Source: Camellia lanceoleosa (Eukaryota; Streptophyta; Magnoliopsida; Ericales; Theaceae). Taken from it: DNA of 64,000 nucleotides. Under the pieces are notes generated by a model that saw only the letters and a program-made list of their open reading frames with translations, was not told where the DNA came from and made no database searches. The DNA is taken from the NCBI GenBank assembly GCA_025200525.1, contig CM045767.1:120030021-120094020 (forward strand), in the 5' to 3' direction. Shown piece by piece: positions 23,179 to 35,650 of the stretch. The position numbers were made by a program, and so were the translations under genes. Positions within the stretch are counted from its first letter, which is position 1. Every line of letters starts with the position of its first letter.

Positions 23179-24180
23179 ATGGCTACTGAAACTGGTCAAA
23201 CTAATGCCCAAACAAGTACTAGTATGGTGCCTGCAATTGCTCCAGCCCCTCCTATTGTGACTATGCCAATCAATCACGGTGAGAAGCCAGAAAAGTTCAC
23301 AGGAACTTATTTTAAAAGATGGCAACAGAAAATGTTATTCTATTTTACTACTCTGAACCTGGCTCATTTTCTCCGTGAAAATGCTCCTACTTTGAATGAG
23401 GATGAAACTGACCGGCAAATGGTTACTGCGGTCAATGCCTGAAAATATGCTGATTTCCTTTGCCGAAACTACATCTTGAATGGACTTGACAACACATTAT
23501 ACAATGTCTACAGTCCTATCAAGACAGCAAAGGAACTTTGGGTGTCTTTGGAGAAAAAGTACCAAACAGAAGATGCTGGTTCAAAGAAATTTATAATTGG
23601 AAAATTCTTGGATTTTGTGATGGTTGATTCAAAGACTGTGATTAGCTAAGTTCAAGATCTCCAACTCATTATGCATGACATTCACACAGAAGGCATGTCT
23701 CTCAGTGAATCCTTCCAAGTTGTAGCTTTAATTGAGAAATTACCACAAGGCTGGAAGGAGTTCAAGAACTACCTCAAACACAAGTGCAAAGAAATGTCTT
23801 TAGAGGAATTAATTGTGCGTTTGAGGATTGAGGAGGACAACTGCAATTCAGAGAAGCGGGCTAGTAAGCATCTAATGGAATCAAAGGCAAATGTGGTGGA
23901 ATATGCTCCAAAAGCCAAGAAACAAAAGTTTTTTTTGGAGAAAACTCCTCACAAGGCTCTAAAGGAGGAGAAAGTAAAAAGTACAAGTTTAATGGCAAGT
24001 GTTACATCTATGACAAAGAGGGACATCGAGCCAAAGATTGCCATAGCAAAGGCAAAAGTAAAAGAAGAACAAGCAAGAAGCCTGCTCAAGCCCATATGAC
24101 CGAAGTGGACAATATTTCCAATGGTATAGATGACATAAATCTTTTTGCAGTTGTTTCCGAGGAAAATCTTGTCGAAAATC
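23179..24180 (+). pseudogene. copia B gag
   Basis: The frame starts at MATETGQTN and shows KPEKFTGTYFKRWQQKM, YVYS-like and [10 protein letters not shown], as in copia gag proteins, followed by LSLEEL-type helices. The zinc knuckle near 23998-24045 reads CYIYDKEGHRAKDC, so the second Cys is Tyr. Stops lie at 23440 (TGA where Trp is expected) and 23647, and a frameshift falls near 23990. Gag forms the particle shell in the cytoplasm; this copy cannot. Confidence 0.88.
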
Positions 24181-25510
24181 CTAAAGAATAGTGGGTGGAC
24201 ACTGGTGCTATTCGCCACATTTGTGCCAACAAAAAGATGTTCACATCTTATTCAGTGGTGGACAATGGTGAACAAATTTTTATCGGGAACTCTTCAACTT
24301 CTAAAGTTGAAGGACAAGGAGAGATTGTACTTAAGATGACATCTGGAAAGGAACTTACTGTCAACAACGTGCTAAATGTACCGGACATTCGTAAAAATCT
24401 TGTTTCTGAATCTTTGTTGAGTAAAAATGGATTTAGGCTAGTTTTTTAAAGTGATAAGTTTGTACTTACCAAAAACGAGATGTATGTAGAAAAAGGTTAC
24501 ATGTCTAATGGCCTTTTCAAAATGAATGTAATGACTGTTGTACCCTCTGTTATTAATAAAAATACATCTTCTTCTTACTTGGTTAAGTCTTCAAATTTAT
24601 GGTATGGTAGACTTGGATATGTTAATTATGGATCTTTGCATAGATTAATTAATATGGAATGTTTACCTAAATTTGATATTAATTTAAATCATAAATGTGA
24701 AATTTGTGTTGAGGCAAAATTATCCAAAACTCCTTTTTATTCAATTGAAAGAAGTACGGAACCACTTAAATTAATTCATAGTGACATTTGTGATTTTAAA
24801 TCAATTCAAACTAGAGGTGGGAAAAAATATTTTATCACTTCATAGATGGCTATACTAGATATAGCTATGTTTATTTAATTCGAACCAAGGATGAAGTTTT
24901 GGAAACTTTCATTAAATACAAGAATGAAGTTGAAAATCAACTTGATAAGAAAATTAAGAAACTTAGAAATGATAGAGGTGGTGAATATGAATCACCTTTT
25001 GGTGAGTTTTGTAAAGAACATAGAATAATTCATCAAACCACCGCTTTTTACTCATCTTAGCAAAATGGAATTGCTGAAAAGAAAAATAGGACTTTAAAAG
25101 AAATGATAAATACCATGTTAATAAGTTCTGGATTACCTCAGAACTTGTGGGGGAAAGCAGTACTTTCTTCTAATTATATACTTAATAAAGTACCCCGAAA
25201 GAAAGTGAATCAAACACCTTATAAATTGTGGCATGGAAGAGTATCATCCTACAAATACTTAAAAATGTGGGGGTGTTTGGCTAAAGTGGCTATTCCTAGT
25301 CCTAAAAAGACTAAAATAGGTCCTAAAACCGTTGATTGCATTATCATTGGTTATGCCAAGAATAGTAGTGCATATCGGTTTTTGATTCATAAATCAGAAC
25401 ATTCCAAAATGTATGTAAATACTATTATTGAATCTCGAAATGCATCTTTCTGTGAACATGTGTTTCTGAATAAGATTGGACAAGAGACTAGTAATAAAAA
25501 AAAGATCTTT
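24181..25510 (+). pseudogene. copia B protease and integrase
   Basis: Protease starts just after a TAG at 24189 with [11 protein letters not shown], an intact DTG site. The integrase zinc region follows (WYGRLGYVN and CEICVEAK), then HSDICDF with the first catalytic Asp. A frameshift lies near 24838, then RNDRGGEY with the second Asp, a TAG near 25058 before QNGIAEKKNRT, which keeps the third acidic residue, and the open C-terminal part 25103-25513 (GKKV-like and WGCLAKV). Position and order are those of Ty1/copia. Confidence 0.9.
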
Positions 25511-25568
25511 TGATGCTATTACTAGTAATGTTCAAGAACAAGAGTAAGAGATAGATCAAGATGAGGAA

Positions 25569-26595
25569 ATGGAACCTAGGCGTAGTAAGCGTGCTAGAAC
25601 CTCAAAATCTTTTGGTCCAAATTTTCTAACATTTTTGTTAGAAAATGAGCCCTTAACTTTTAAAGAAGCTATGTCCAGTCTTGAGGCTCCTTTATGGAAA
25701 GAAGCTGTAAACAGCGAAGTTGAATCCATCATACAAAATCACACTTGGGAATTGGTGGATCTGCCACCAAGTTGCAAACCTCTTGGGTACAAGTGGATTT
25801 TCAAGAGAAAAATGAAAGCGGATGGATCAATTGACAAATACAAGGCAAGACTTGTGATCAAAAGGTTTTAAACAAAAAGAGGGTCTTGATTACTTTGACA
25901 CATACTCACCGGTTACTAGAATAACATCCATTAGAATACTAATTGCTATTGCATCATTGTACAATCTAGAAATTCATCAAATAGTTGTGAAAACTGTTTT
26001 CTTAAATGGTGAGTTAGATGAAGAAATTTACATGGAACAACCAGAAAGATTTTATGTTCCAGAAAAATAAAAGAAAGTGTGTAAATTGGTTAAACCATTA
26101 CATGGTTTAAAACAAGCACCAAAGCAATGGCATGAAAAATTTGACAAGGTAATAATGTCAAATGGATTTAAAATTAATGAGTGTGACAAATGTGTTTATA
26201 TTAAAAACACAGACAAAGGTTATGTCATTGTGTATCTTTATGTGGATGATATGCTTATCATAGGTAGTAATAATGAAATCATTAAAACTACCAAGAAAAT
26301 GTTTAATAAACATTTTGACATGAAAGACATGGGAATTGCTGATGTAATTCTTGGTATGAAAATTACCAAAACACCAGAAGGTTATACTTTGTCACAATAT
26401 CATTACATTGAGAAAATACTTGACAAATTCAGCAAACATGATGATCATCTTGCTAGAGCATCTGTGGATGTTAATTTGTTTCTTTCTAAGAATGTACAGG
26501 AAAGTATTTCTGAATTAAAGTATGCCCAAATTATTGGAAGCTTAATGTACTTGATGAACTGCACTCGCCCAGATATAGCTTATGCAGTAAGTAAA
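25569..26595 (+). pseudogene. copia B reverse transcriptase, to the insertion point
   Basis: RT begins with EAMSSLEAPLWKEAV and WIFKRKMKADG. There is a frameshift near 25866. Where DVKTAFLNG is expected the sequence reads VVKTVFLNG, so the first catalytic Asp is lost. Then come LHGLKQAPKQWHEKF and an intact YVDDML at about 26241-26258. TAA at 26068 interrupts the frame. RNase H begins with CTRPDIAYAVSK and stops at the nested element. Confidence 0.9.
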
Positions 26596-26945
26596 TATGA
26601 GACCAAGAAATATCCTCTCACATGGATTGTAGAGATCCAAAGAATAGATGAACTTTGTCCTTGTAGACCTGCAAAGATAAGCATAATCGGTGCCACCCAA
26701 CCGGGGTTGCCGGCCACAGACACTCTGATGGTGAAGTTAGTCACTTGATAAACAGAATGAAGGTTTAGCAAAATGTAGAGTGCTTGGTGTGTAGTGTAGA
26801 AAGAGATGATTTACCACCTCTTCTAGGATGCCCCCCCTTTATATAGATGGGAGGTGTGATATTTGTTTGGGTCGGACCCATTGTAGGCCTTGTTTGGTTT
26901 AACTCCAATAAACTGATATATATTTTTTTAATTCTGGCTTCCACA
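26596..26945 (-). repeat. 3' LTR of element D (350 bp)
   Basis: It runs from TATGAGACCAAG to GGCTTCCACA and matches 31550-31887 closely. A TATA box (TATATAAAGG on minus) lies at about 26835-26846. A purine-rich tract with TTTTGGGGCAAT on minus abuts it at 26946-26957. Confidence 0.88.
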
Positions 26946-27185
26946 ATTGCCCCAAAACTTTCATTGTCTGCGGTAGAAGGAATGAGAGTTTTTCTTACCG
27001 AGTTACGCTGTTCAAATAGCTGTTAGGTTTTTTTTGATAAAGAACACTTTGGATAAATGAATAAAATATATAAATGAATGACTGCATGTATGCTTGAATG
27101 TATGTATAAATGTACGTATGTCTATCATAGGATGAGGGGGGTGAGCTAAAACCCAGAAAGGAATATAAACAAATCATAACAATGG

Positions 27186-27785
27186 GCTACGGTATTGTTA
27201 CCCCCTGGCAAGGGCTGTAGGGCGTAGTATTATGACCCCCGGGCGAGGGTGTAGAATATCGCCAAGTGCAAAGAGCGATTCAAAATATGGACTTTTGTCC
27301 CTAGCTAGAGATATTTCTATGTGCCAAGCACAAAAATGATTGCCTGAACTAAATAATGTACATTAAATAAGGTAAATATAGCGGCCAAAAAATGGATCAC
27401 GGTACTATTACCCCCGGGCGAGGGTGTAGACCTGGGATATTATAACCCCCGGGAGAGGGTGTAGGTCGCAGTATTCTAACCCCCGAGCATGGGTGTAGGC
27501 CGCGGTATTCTAACCCCCGGGAAAGGGTGTAGGTCGTAGTATTCTAACCCCCGGGCATGGCTATGGGTGTAGGCTGCGGTATTCTAACCCTCGGGCGTGG
27601 GTGTAGGCCGTGGTATTCTAACCGCCGAGTATGAGTGTAGGCTGAGGTATTCTAATCCCCAGGAGAGAGTGTAGGCCGCATTATTCTAACCCTTGGGCAT
27701 GGGTGCGGGTGTAAGCCGCGGTATTCTAACCCCCGGGCGTGGGTGTAGGCCGCGGTATTCTAACCCCTAGGCATGGGTGTAGGCC
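27186..27785. repeat. 34 bp tandem repeat array in element D
   Basis: Units such as CGGTATTCTAACCCCCGGGC followed by a GTGGGTGTAGGC-type half recur about 15 times. Most are 34 bp, some are lengthened by a partial unit, and an unrelated gap covers about 27256-27395. The unit is GC-rich, unlike its surroundings, and contains CCCCCGGG. Confidence 0.9.
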
Positions 27786-30700
27786 TTTACTAATGGCGCT
27801 CCGTGCCAAGTGCGAAAATTACGCTGTACTCGGAGACTTTTGCTGATTTTAAGTGGCGATCAAGTGCCAATATTGCAAGGATTTTGAATGATGCATCCTG
27901 TCAATGATGGCCTATTTAATTGTCGAGTAAATGTTAGGCCAATTAGCATTGGCCGGTTTACATTTTGTATTTAGTGCAATGTAGACTTGCCCCATTGCTT
28001 TCGAATGACAGGTGTTAATTGGAAGGAATGCAGATTGGACTTGCCCCACGGCCCTATGGTGCGGGGCGGAGTCGGCTCTGGTAAAATGATAGTGCGCAAA
28101 AATATGCAAACTGTTGATTGCCAAGTGTGTAATATATTGCGTCAAAACTAGCACTTGCTTGGAGCGGTGTGAAAAGGAGCAGAAGTTTGTAACTCTAGTA
28201 AATTTGGTTGTAATGTTTATACCAAGTTGGTCGAGTATAGCAGAGGTGCCGAGAGTTGGATCGGCTGAGATGCCCCAATAGAAAAGCGAAGTTGGACGGG
28301 TCTATACATCTTCTTCTTCGACAAAACATTGGATTTTTCGGGCAAAGTTGGACGGGTCTATACGACTTTGTTTTAGCACCGATTTTGACGCAGTTTGTTG
28401 CGTTGGATTCGTCTCGATGAGTACTTCACATTGGGATAATCAAAACTTGATTTCGACAACTTCGAAAATTTTAATGTTCGGAAAATATTGTCTGTTTCAC
28501 AGCTACCAGCGAACTTTGGTTACTTCTTGGCTCCTCGGATTGATGGGTTTGGACTCCTTGAGTTGACGTGAATCCTCTTATATATTCAGATGTTGATTTC
28601 AACAAGCCGAGATGAGATGCTAGTTCTGTGCCGAGATAATAAGCATGAGATTTTTGCCAAAGTGGTAGATAAGTTTATAATTGTAGTTTTGTGTCGAGAA
28701 TGTCCAATGCTATGGAGCATGTTACCGTGTGGCCGAGTAGTATTGCCAAGTAAGCAATAAGCCAAATGTTGATATAAGATACGTGTACTATCCGTGATTA
28801 GCATTGCCGTTGAACTTGATAACGGTGTTATGGCCACGAAATTTTGGAAAGCAAACTTGTGCGAATTCAAATTGGTAGTTGAATGATTTGCATGTGATAA
28901 TAATTTCAAGTGTTGCTGAATAAGAAACATGGCCAAGCTATCTTGCCAAATAATGGTGGGGAAAAATGTTGTCGAGTAAGGAATGCTAGCCAAATAAGCC
29001 ATGTTGCCGAATAATGTAGCGGAATAATATTGCCAAGTATGGAAAGCCGAGCAAAAATCACTGTACTTCTGAGAATTAAATCATGAGATTGTTATAGAAG
29101 AGATAAATGAATTAATAATTGTAAATATACTTGAGCTATATTGCTTGTTTATTATTATTATTATTATTTTTTTTGGTTTATTTATTTATTTATTATTATT
29201 TTTTAATGTTTGATTTGCTTTTTATTATTTATTTAATTTGAAGATGACAAATGGTGAAGAAGTTCAAGTTGTGGGTCCTGCCCCAGGTGGTAGTTGATGG
29301 CCTAACTCCAAGAGCGTGCTGGTGAAATTGCATGCCGATTGGATATGATTTGTTTGTTTGTTGATTTTGCATTTAATGTTCCTGATTGGCTGATATATTG
29401 ATCTCAATGTGCAGCTCAGAATTTGAAAAATTGGACTCTAAAAATGGATTCTACATGGTCAAAAACTTGAGGGTAGTCGCCCCCAAAGTTATCGGACCAC
29501 CCGATTAACCCGAACATCTTAAGATGTAACGGCGCACCTTGCACCGAGAAGCGCACAATAAATTCTTATGTCATCTTCTCTATGAAACATATCATGAAAA
29601 GCAAATTTTTTTTAGCTTCAAACTCCTAATTTTGAGCTTTTGTATCTCCCTCATTTTAAGTCCGATTTGCCTCATTTTTGCGGTGTTGAATTCAGCTCGC
29701 AGCCTAGTGTTCATTTCATCAATCATACGCCTCATTTTGCCATTGCTAAGATGTCGACGGACTTCCCAAGATTGACCAATAAGATGGTTTTACTTCTTTT
29801 TGTTCTTGTTGTTTTTGTTCGGCTCTTGTCCTCGGCAAAAAATGTAGTCGGTGCAAGAATGTGCTTGGAGGGGAAATGTACTCGGCAAAATAGCTTGGTG
29901 GTTCACGTTGTTGGATATGCACTCGATGGCGAATAATCGTGGCCGTTTTCGTTGCCAAAGAATGGAGCTTAGGGTCATAGATCAGCCGAATAACTTTGTA
30001 GTTGCGCCGAGAAATTCGCTAAGAGTTACGGCACTGCTGAAATGCATATGCATGGGCTCGAACATCGAATACAAATATAAAGCTACCGAATCATCCATGT
30101 TGGGTTGCCATACAGCCTTGGTGGATTGCGAAACAACGTCGGTGTCCATCTTATATATAATGCAACTTTGCCGAGAAGTTGGTCAGCAATACTTGGGTTT
30201 GTGATCGTGTCGATCTTTTGGTCAACAATTTTTCTTAGCTTCGTAGTGTGCCGAAACACTTGGTCGGCATCTCTTTGGATTTGGTTTTGCTAAGAGCTTT
30301 ACTAGCAATGGTTGGCAACTCATCTTGGCTCTTTCTTGCTGGAGCATTTGGTTGGCTTGTTCTTGTAGTGTTGTCTTTGCTGAGAGTTTGGGTGGTAATG
30401 CTTGGTAACTTTTGGCGTTCCTGAGTGCACTTGTTAGATGAGAGAAATTCCCGAGTGCTAGGAGGTATTTTAAATTATAGTAAAGTAATAATTAGAATAA
30501 TTTCTGTTGAAGTTGAGGAAAACATATTTAATTAATAATTGTGATAAACAACAAGTTGAAATTAGATAAAACAATGTAACTCTTGAAGTCAACCTTTATT
30601 GTGGTGCCAAATAATAAATTTTAATCTAATCAAGATATACCAAGACACAAAAGTGAAGCCCCAGTAAGGGGTCTGACTATATGTCTAGTTCTTAAGCCAA

Positions 30701-31529
30701 ACAAGTCATGGAAACTTGTATGTGAGAGATATATAAATGACTTGTATGTGAGAGATATATAAATGCATACAAATATTAGCTCGGTGGTGATTAATTTCTA
30801 GATCGGCAAATTATTATTATTATTTATTTATTTATTTTCAATAGATATGGTTGTGAAGAAACTGGTCGGCAACTCAATAAGGAGTCGACTAACACTTTAT
30901 TGATGCTAGGTGTGAAGGGGCATGCAGCTCTGCTATTATGTTGTTTTGCCCCACAAGCAATTGTTGTACTCTCAAAACTCAATTTGTATGTCACTGTTGC
31001 AAAAAAAGCTATGTTTGGCCGAGTAGACTCTATGCTAATAAGAAAATATATTATACTTGTAATACGGATTAACGATTATACTTAGTACCAATCGGCCTCT
31101 TGATCGGCAAGTCAGTAATTTGCTCGCTGACATCTTTGGTTGCTGAAGTGGATTGCCGAGTTGCCTTCTTTGGTTGCTGAAGTGGTCGCTGTAATTTTCT
31201 TGACAAACTAAAATAAGCATCTAAACAAAACAAAAAGGTTGCCACAAGGATCAAGTTGATAAATAAATTTATATGCAAAAATTACAAAAATGAGTCAACT
31301 GTGAGAGAGAGAAAACAGCAAAATGGCCCCTTGAATTGCTTTCTCTGTATCTGGTTAGAAAATTCATAGTACATGGAGTGCTTGAAATGGAAAGCAAGCT
31401 TGACATGGAAAGCAAAGCTTTAATTATACTAACGCAAATCATATTAAAATATAAATAAACTTGCAGTAGATGAGAGCAAAAGCAAATAGTGTGTATTTAT
31501 CATCTTCTTCGTTAAACTCTTTTAGACAA
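27786..31529. other. non-coding interior of element D
   Basis: No coding frame has domain support. Between about 28200 and 30450 the word GCCGAG or its neighbour CCGAGTA recurs very often, often as TTGCCGAGTAA-like phrases, giving a diffuse repeat structure. An AT-rich (TTA)n/(TTTA)n block is at about 29145-29235, and a 26-28 bp duplication (ACTTGTATGTGAGAGATATA) is at about 30715-30765. Confidence 0.6.
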
Positions 31530-31549
31530 TTCCCACAGACGGTGCCAAA
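31530..31549 (-). other. primer-binding site of element D (Tat type)
   Basis: On minus, TTTGGCACCGTCTGTGGGAA directly follows the 5' LTR. This is the TTGGCGCCGTCTGTGG-type site seen in Tat gypsy elements, and nearly the same as that of element E at 55593-55611. It suggests which elements mobilise D. Confidence 0.85.
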
Positions 31550-31887
31550 TAAAAGACCAACAAATATCCTCTCACATGGATTGCAGAGATCCAAAGAGTA
31601 GATGAACTTTGTCCTTGTAGACCTGTAAAGATGAGCATGATCAGCGCTACCTAATCGGGGTTGCCGACCGGAGACACTCTGATGGTGAAGTCAGTCACTT
31701 GATAAACAGAATGAAGGTCTAGAAAAATGAAGAGTGCTTGGTGCGTAGTGTAAAAAGAGATGACTTACCTCCTCTTCTGGGATGCCCCCCTTTATATAGA
31801 TGGAGGGTGTGATATTTGTTTACTGTAGGCCTTGTTTGGGTTAACTCCAATAAACTAATATATATATTTTTAATTCTGGCTCCCACA
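31550..31887 (-). repeat. 5' LTR of element D (338 bp)
   Basis: It runs from TAAAAGACCAAC to GGCTCCCACA, followed by the GTAAA duplication. It has a TATA box at about 31788-31800 on minus. Compared with the other LTR it lacks a short TGGGTCGGACCCA-containing piece. Confidence 0.88.
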
Positions 31888-31892
31888 GTAAA

Positions 31893-32486
31893 TTAAGTAG
31901 TTATACAAGTAATCCAGAAGTAGAACACTGGAAAGCAATTATAAAGGTTTTAAGATACCTCAGATTTACTCATAACATTGGGTTAAATTATATTAGATAT
32001 CAAGCAGTACTTGAAGGATACTATGATGCAAATTGGATATCGGATACTAAAGACTCAAAGTCCACCAGTGGATATGTCTTTACTCTTAGTGGGGCGGCTG
32101 TATCTTGGAAATCTTCCAAACAGACTTGCATTGCTAGGTCTAATATGGAATCAAAATTCATAGCTTTAGATAAAGCTCGGGAAGAAGCAGAATGGCTTCG
32201 TCACTTCCTTGAAGATATTCCAATGTGGCCAAAACAGGTGCCTGCTATATGCACACATTGAGATAGTCAATCAGCAATAGGTAGAGCATAGAGTCATATG
32301 TATAACGGTAAGTCACGACACATTCGTCGTCGACATAACACCGTAAGGCAACTACTCTCTAATGGAATTGTATCCATTGAATATGTGAAGTCTAAAGACA
32401 ACATAGTAGATCCACTAACCAAAGGGTTAGCAACAGAGTTAGTTGAGAATTCATCAAGGGAAATGGGACTTAAGCCTATTAAATAA
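31893..32486 (+). pseudogene. copia B RNase H, C-terminal part
   Basis: The frame continues from 26595 with [16 protein letters not shown], then [28 protein letters not shown] and [14 protein letters not shown] near 32261 precedes DSQSAIGRA and a TAG near 32290. The end has NGKSRHIRRRHN and KDNIVDPLTKGL, stopping at 32484. The DPLTKG box and the SRHI block mark the end of copia pol. Confidence 0.93.
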
Positions 32487-33069
32487 GAGCTATCATAATG
32501 GCAACCCAACCTAGTTGGTTAGAGATCCCAAGATCTAGGTTCGAAGGGACAACCGAGTTATGTATGACTCATATGGATCATTGGGGAATTAAACTCCTAC
32601 CGATTTCTATGATGAAATAGTGATATCTGCAGCGTTTTAGGTTAAGTAATACTTTTAATGATTCTTATATCTAGATATTCCTAGTGGAGTATGGCAGGAT
32701 ACTCTTCATAAGAATCACCTATATGAGTGTGAACTGGGCCGGTTCTATGAGATTTGTGAAGGGCTACAAGTCTTTAGAGCACTCATGAAAGACCAGGTTG
32801 TTCAGGGCCAAAATGAACACAATAGTGAGAACTAAACTGTGTCTGGTAATATACTGTGTGAGTTCTATTGTATTGGTTTACACAAATAGCTGAACAGTTC
32901 AAGACATCATGTTCACTGGTTAGCTAGTAAATCCGATAGTGTCTCACAAGGGAAGGTTCAAAGCCAAAAGCTACCTATCCTTTGCATAATATTTCCAATT
33001 TCTATATTCTTTGTAATTAGATCATGTTGTTGCATTTTCTCTCCATCAAATTCTATTCATGTGATGGAT
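32487..33069 (+). other. 3' untranslated region of copia B
   Basis: No coding capacity is seen between the pol stop and the 3' LTR. The stretch has the sort of short, unconstrained sequence found before LTRs. The few bases before the LTR (GTGATGGAT) are a weak purine tract. Confidence 0.7.
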
Positions 33070-34195
33070 TATTGGAAAATTGGTTTTTTTATAGGCTTAT
33101 TTTGGGCAATCTTTGAGCCCAAAATTGAATGGAGTCCACATGTTTTTTGAGGTGGGTCTGAAGAGGTGACATGTGCCTTGCCACGTGTCAAGTCACACAG
33201 TGAAGACTATTCGTCAGAACCATTTATGAGTGAATAAGAACTTGACGTCGTTTTCGGGTTCATGGAATAAGCATTTAAAAAATTAAATGTGGGTTTCCTA
33301 GAAATAGTTGTCCCACATTGAAACTTTAAGAGAGCTTTTGTGAGTATAGAAGCTCTTGGTGTACTAACTTAGGTTGGGTCCAAGTTTGTAGAAGGAAAGA
33401 GTTATGGACAAAGTGAACCTTAGCCCAAACCACCACGCTCGTGCGCGCCGTCGCCGCTATCCTTCCAGTCGAGCCGTGCCGAGTGTGGGTGTAGGTCGGT
33501 TCTAATATTAATTTTTGAAGGAAATTTATTTGAATTTTTTCCAAAAATTCTTAACGAAATTAATTCAAACTTGAATTTAATTTCTTGTCCAATGTTTCCT
33601 CTTCTAGTCCAATTTTTCCAAACAGGTTAAACAGTCCAAACAGTTTTTAGATCTGTTGGAATCTGAACAAATTTAAAGCTGCTAGACAGATTCAAATCTG
33701 CCAGTAGTTTTTCCAACAGATATAAACTACCCAGTAGTTATCTGTTTAAATTGTTCTGCACCTGTTGGATTCAAATTCCACCTGTTCAATTTGAATAATT
33801 AAACCTGTTCAATCCTATAAATTCTTATTTATTCCAGCAGATTTTTTCAGATCTGAAAATCATCATTTTGCTGTCCGGGTTGGTTCCTTTGCATAAATTC
33901 TCTTCATATTATTTTAGGAAAAATTCTGAGAGTAAGAACACAGGTTTTTGTTCACCAAACAAATTGTTTGAAGTGCTACTATAATTTGTGAAGATCATTG
34001 TATCTTGAAAGATAGACGTCACTTGTCTGTAAGCATCGTAGCGGGGCGAATCTATCTTAAGGATAGAGTGTCACACACTCGACTTGATCTTTTTATTATT
34101 CATTTGGTTCGGTAAAATAAATTCGGTACGTTATTTATTTTATTTGTTTGATTTTGTTTCAATTTATTTATTGTACACAGAAAATTGTTTCAATA
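33070..34195 (+). repeat. 3' LTR of copia B (1126 bp)
   Basis: It starts TATTGGAAAATTGG, with a TG to TA change at the end, and stops at TTGTTTCAATA before ATTTA. Alignment with the 5' LTR is clear throughout; the 3' copy has extra bases near 33580-33720. Confidence 0.9.
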
Positions 34196-34200
34196 ATTTA

Positions 34201-35210
34201 AACGTATCATCGTCCCCTTAGATAAAAGTAACATGAAAATGTACACTAATGTATGACACAATTCTAAATAAAAAGAGAAATGACTGAGAAGACTTATTAG
34301 GAAGATGGGTACGCTAACAAGTCCTCTTGACTTTTGTGGTGACATAAGAAATCTTATATTTTTATTTTTGTAGAGGTGTTTTCATAAAAAGTTTCACTAA
34401 TTGTTATTTTTTAGTGACAATTGAAAAATTCGTCACAAAAAAATTTCACTAATTGTCTTTTTTAGGGACGTATTTGGTAAATCGTCACAAAAAAATTACT
34501 AATTGTCAATTTTTAGCGACTGATACATAAAATCATCAAAAAAAAAAAATCTTTTTTAGCAATGATCATGATAAAATCAACTTTTAGCGACAAATTGACA
34601 AGACTTGTTGATCTATACAAACACTCATGAAACTTAATGGTGCACATGTTCTTATAACATGACCGGTGAGTAATTATCCTGAATAAAAATAGGGCCTCCA
34701 ATTTATACAAGCCTTTACAGTGCTAGAAAAACAATGGGTGATTCTATTTGCACCTAAATAATAACTTAGTACATCCAATTAAAATTTTAAAACTTTAATT
34801 CCTATCATACCCTAATGTAAATTTACTTATAAGAACAATACATATTAAATCTTAAAATAAAATATCATTTTTTTTTCTAATGGTACACCCAAATCACTTC
34901 TACGTATTCTTCATATTCAACTCTCTTCATTTTCTTCCTCAAGTTTTTATTATTTTTTCTTCATATTCTTCTTCACTCCAAAATTTTAATATATTCTATC
35001 AAAACTCACCATTATCATCAACATCATTGTTTCTTATTGAAAAAGTAAAATCAAAATTATGAATCATGAAAAATGACTGATATATGACAAAAACTCATAT
35101 TGTTACTGTGACATTATTAATTCTATGATTGGTATATCTTAATTAGTTTTTTTTTTTCTTTTTTTTTGGGAGAAATAAAAAACTTCATTCATAAAAACAT
35201 CAAGTTTAAG
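34201..35210. other. AT-rich spacer with a degenerate repeat
   Basis: About four imperfect copies of a 45-50 bp unit lie at 34408-34610. They share the words TTTTTAGYGAC, CGTCAC or a decayed form, and TTTCACTAATTGTC. Such GTGAC/GTCAC units occur in subterminal parts of some DNA transposons, but no terminal ends could be found. The rest shows no gene. Confidence 0.5.
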
Positions 35211-35650
35211 CTTGTTTGGTTTTGATTTTTAAGATTCACTTTTTAGAAAATTGAAATTTTTTATTTTCCATATTTTTTGTTTTCACTATTTTTTTAATAT
35301 TCTAAGAAATTTTTTTTGTCATTTTTAGATACACCTATCATAAATACACTTAAAAAGTATAATATTTGTGGAAAAAAATCTTTAAAAAATTCACTAAATA
35401 CCAAAAATATAAATAAATAAATAAAAATGACAATTCAGAACATTTTTCTTATTCTTGTTTATTTATTGATTTTTTAAAAATTTTTTGTTTACAAATATTT
35501 TATATTTTAGATACATCTAAGTAAGGTGCATCTAGAAAAAAAATGCTTAAAATTTTAAAAATATTCCCTAAAAAAGAAAAAAAAAAAAAACACAAAAAAA
35601 AAACTCAATTTCTAAAAAATTAAATTTAAAAAATTAAAACCAAACACACT
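35211..35650. mobile_element. candidate MITE with inverted ends
   Basis: The left end reads TTGTTTGGTTTTGATTTTTA and the right end, inverted, reads GTGTTTGGTTTTAATTTTTT. The similarity continues inward for about 50 bases through a TTTTTAGAAA-type block. The interior is almost pure A/T with no coding frame. I could not fix a target duplication, so the class is not assigned. Confidence 0.55.

Larger units (their letters stand above)
26596..31887 (-). mobile_element. non-coding LTR element D (LARD-like, 5292 bp)
   Basis: Two short LTRs (26596-26945 and 31550-31887) flank a 4.6 kb interior, with perfect GTAAA target duplications (26591-26595 and 31888-31892) inside the copia B RNase H gene. On minus, the primer-binding site is of the Tat type and each LTR has a TATATAAAGGGG promoter. 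The interior has no gag or pol that I can recognise, in any frame. This makes it a large non-autonomous derivative, probably mobilised by a Tat-type gypsy element. The LTR ends are TG on one side and TA on the other (CTCATA and CTTTTA on minus), a departure from TG-CA. Confidence 0.88.
21393..34195 (+). mobile_element. Ty1/copia retrotransposon B, with a nested element
   Basis: LTRs at 21393-22432 and 33070-34195 flank gag, protease, integrase, RT and RNase H in copia order on the plus strand, with ATTTA on both sides (21388-21392 and 34196-34200). Removing the nested element at 26596-31887 joins the RNase H frame exactly (YAVSK, then LSSYTSN), leaving an element of about 7.5 kb. The two LTRs are clearly diverged. 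I cannot place the clade with certainty. Confidence 0.93.

Noticed and set aside
27186..27785. CRISPR-like regular repeat
   Set aside because: The units are contiguous tandem repeats without unique spacers, in a plant retroelement.
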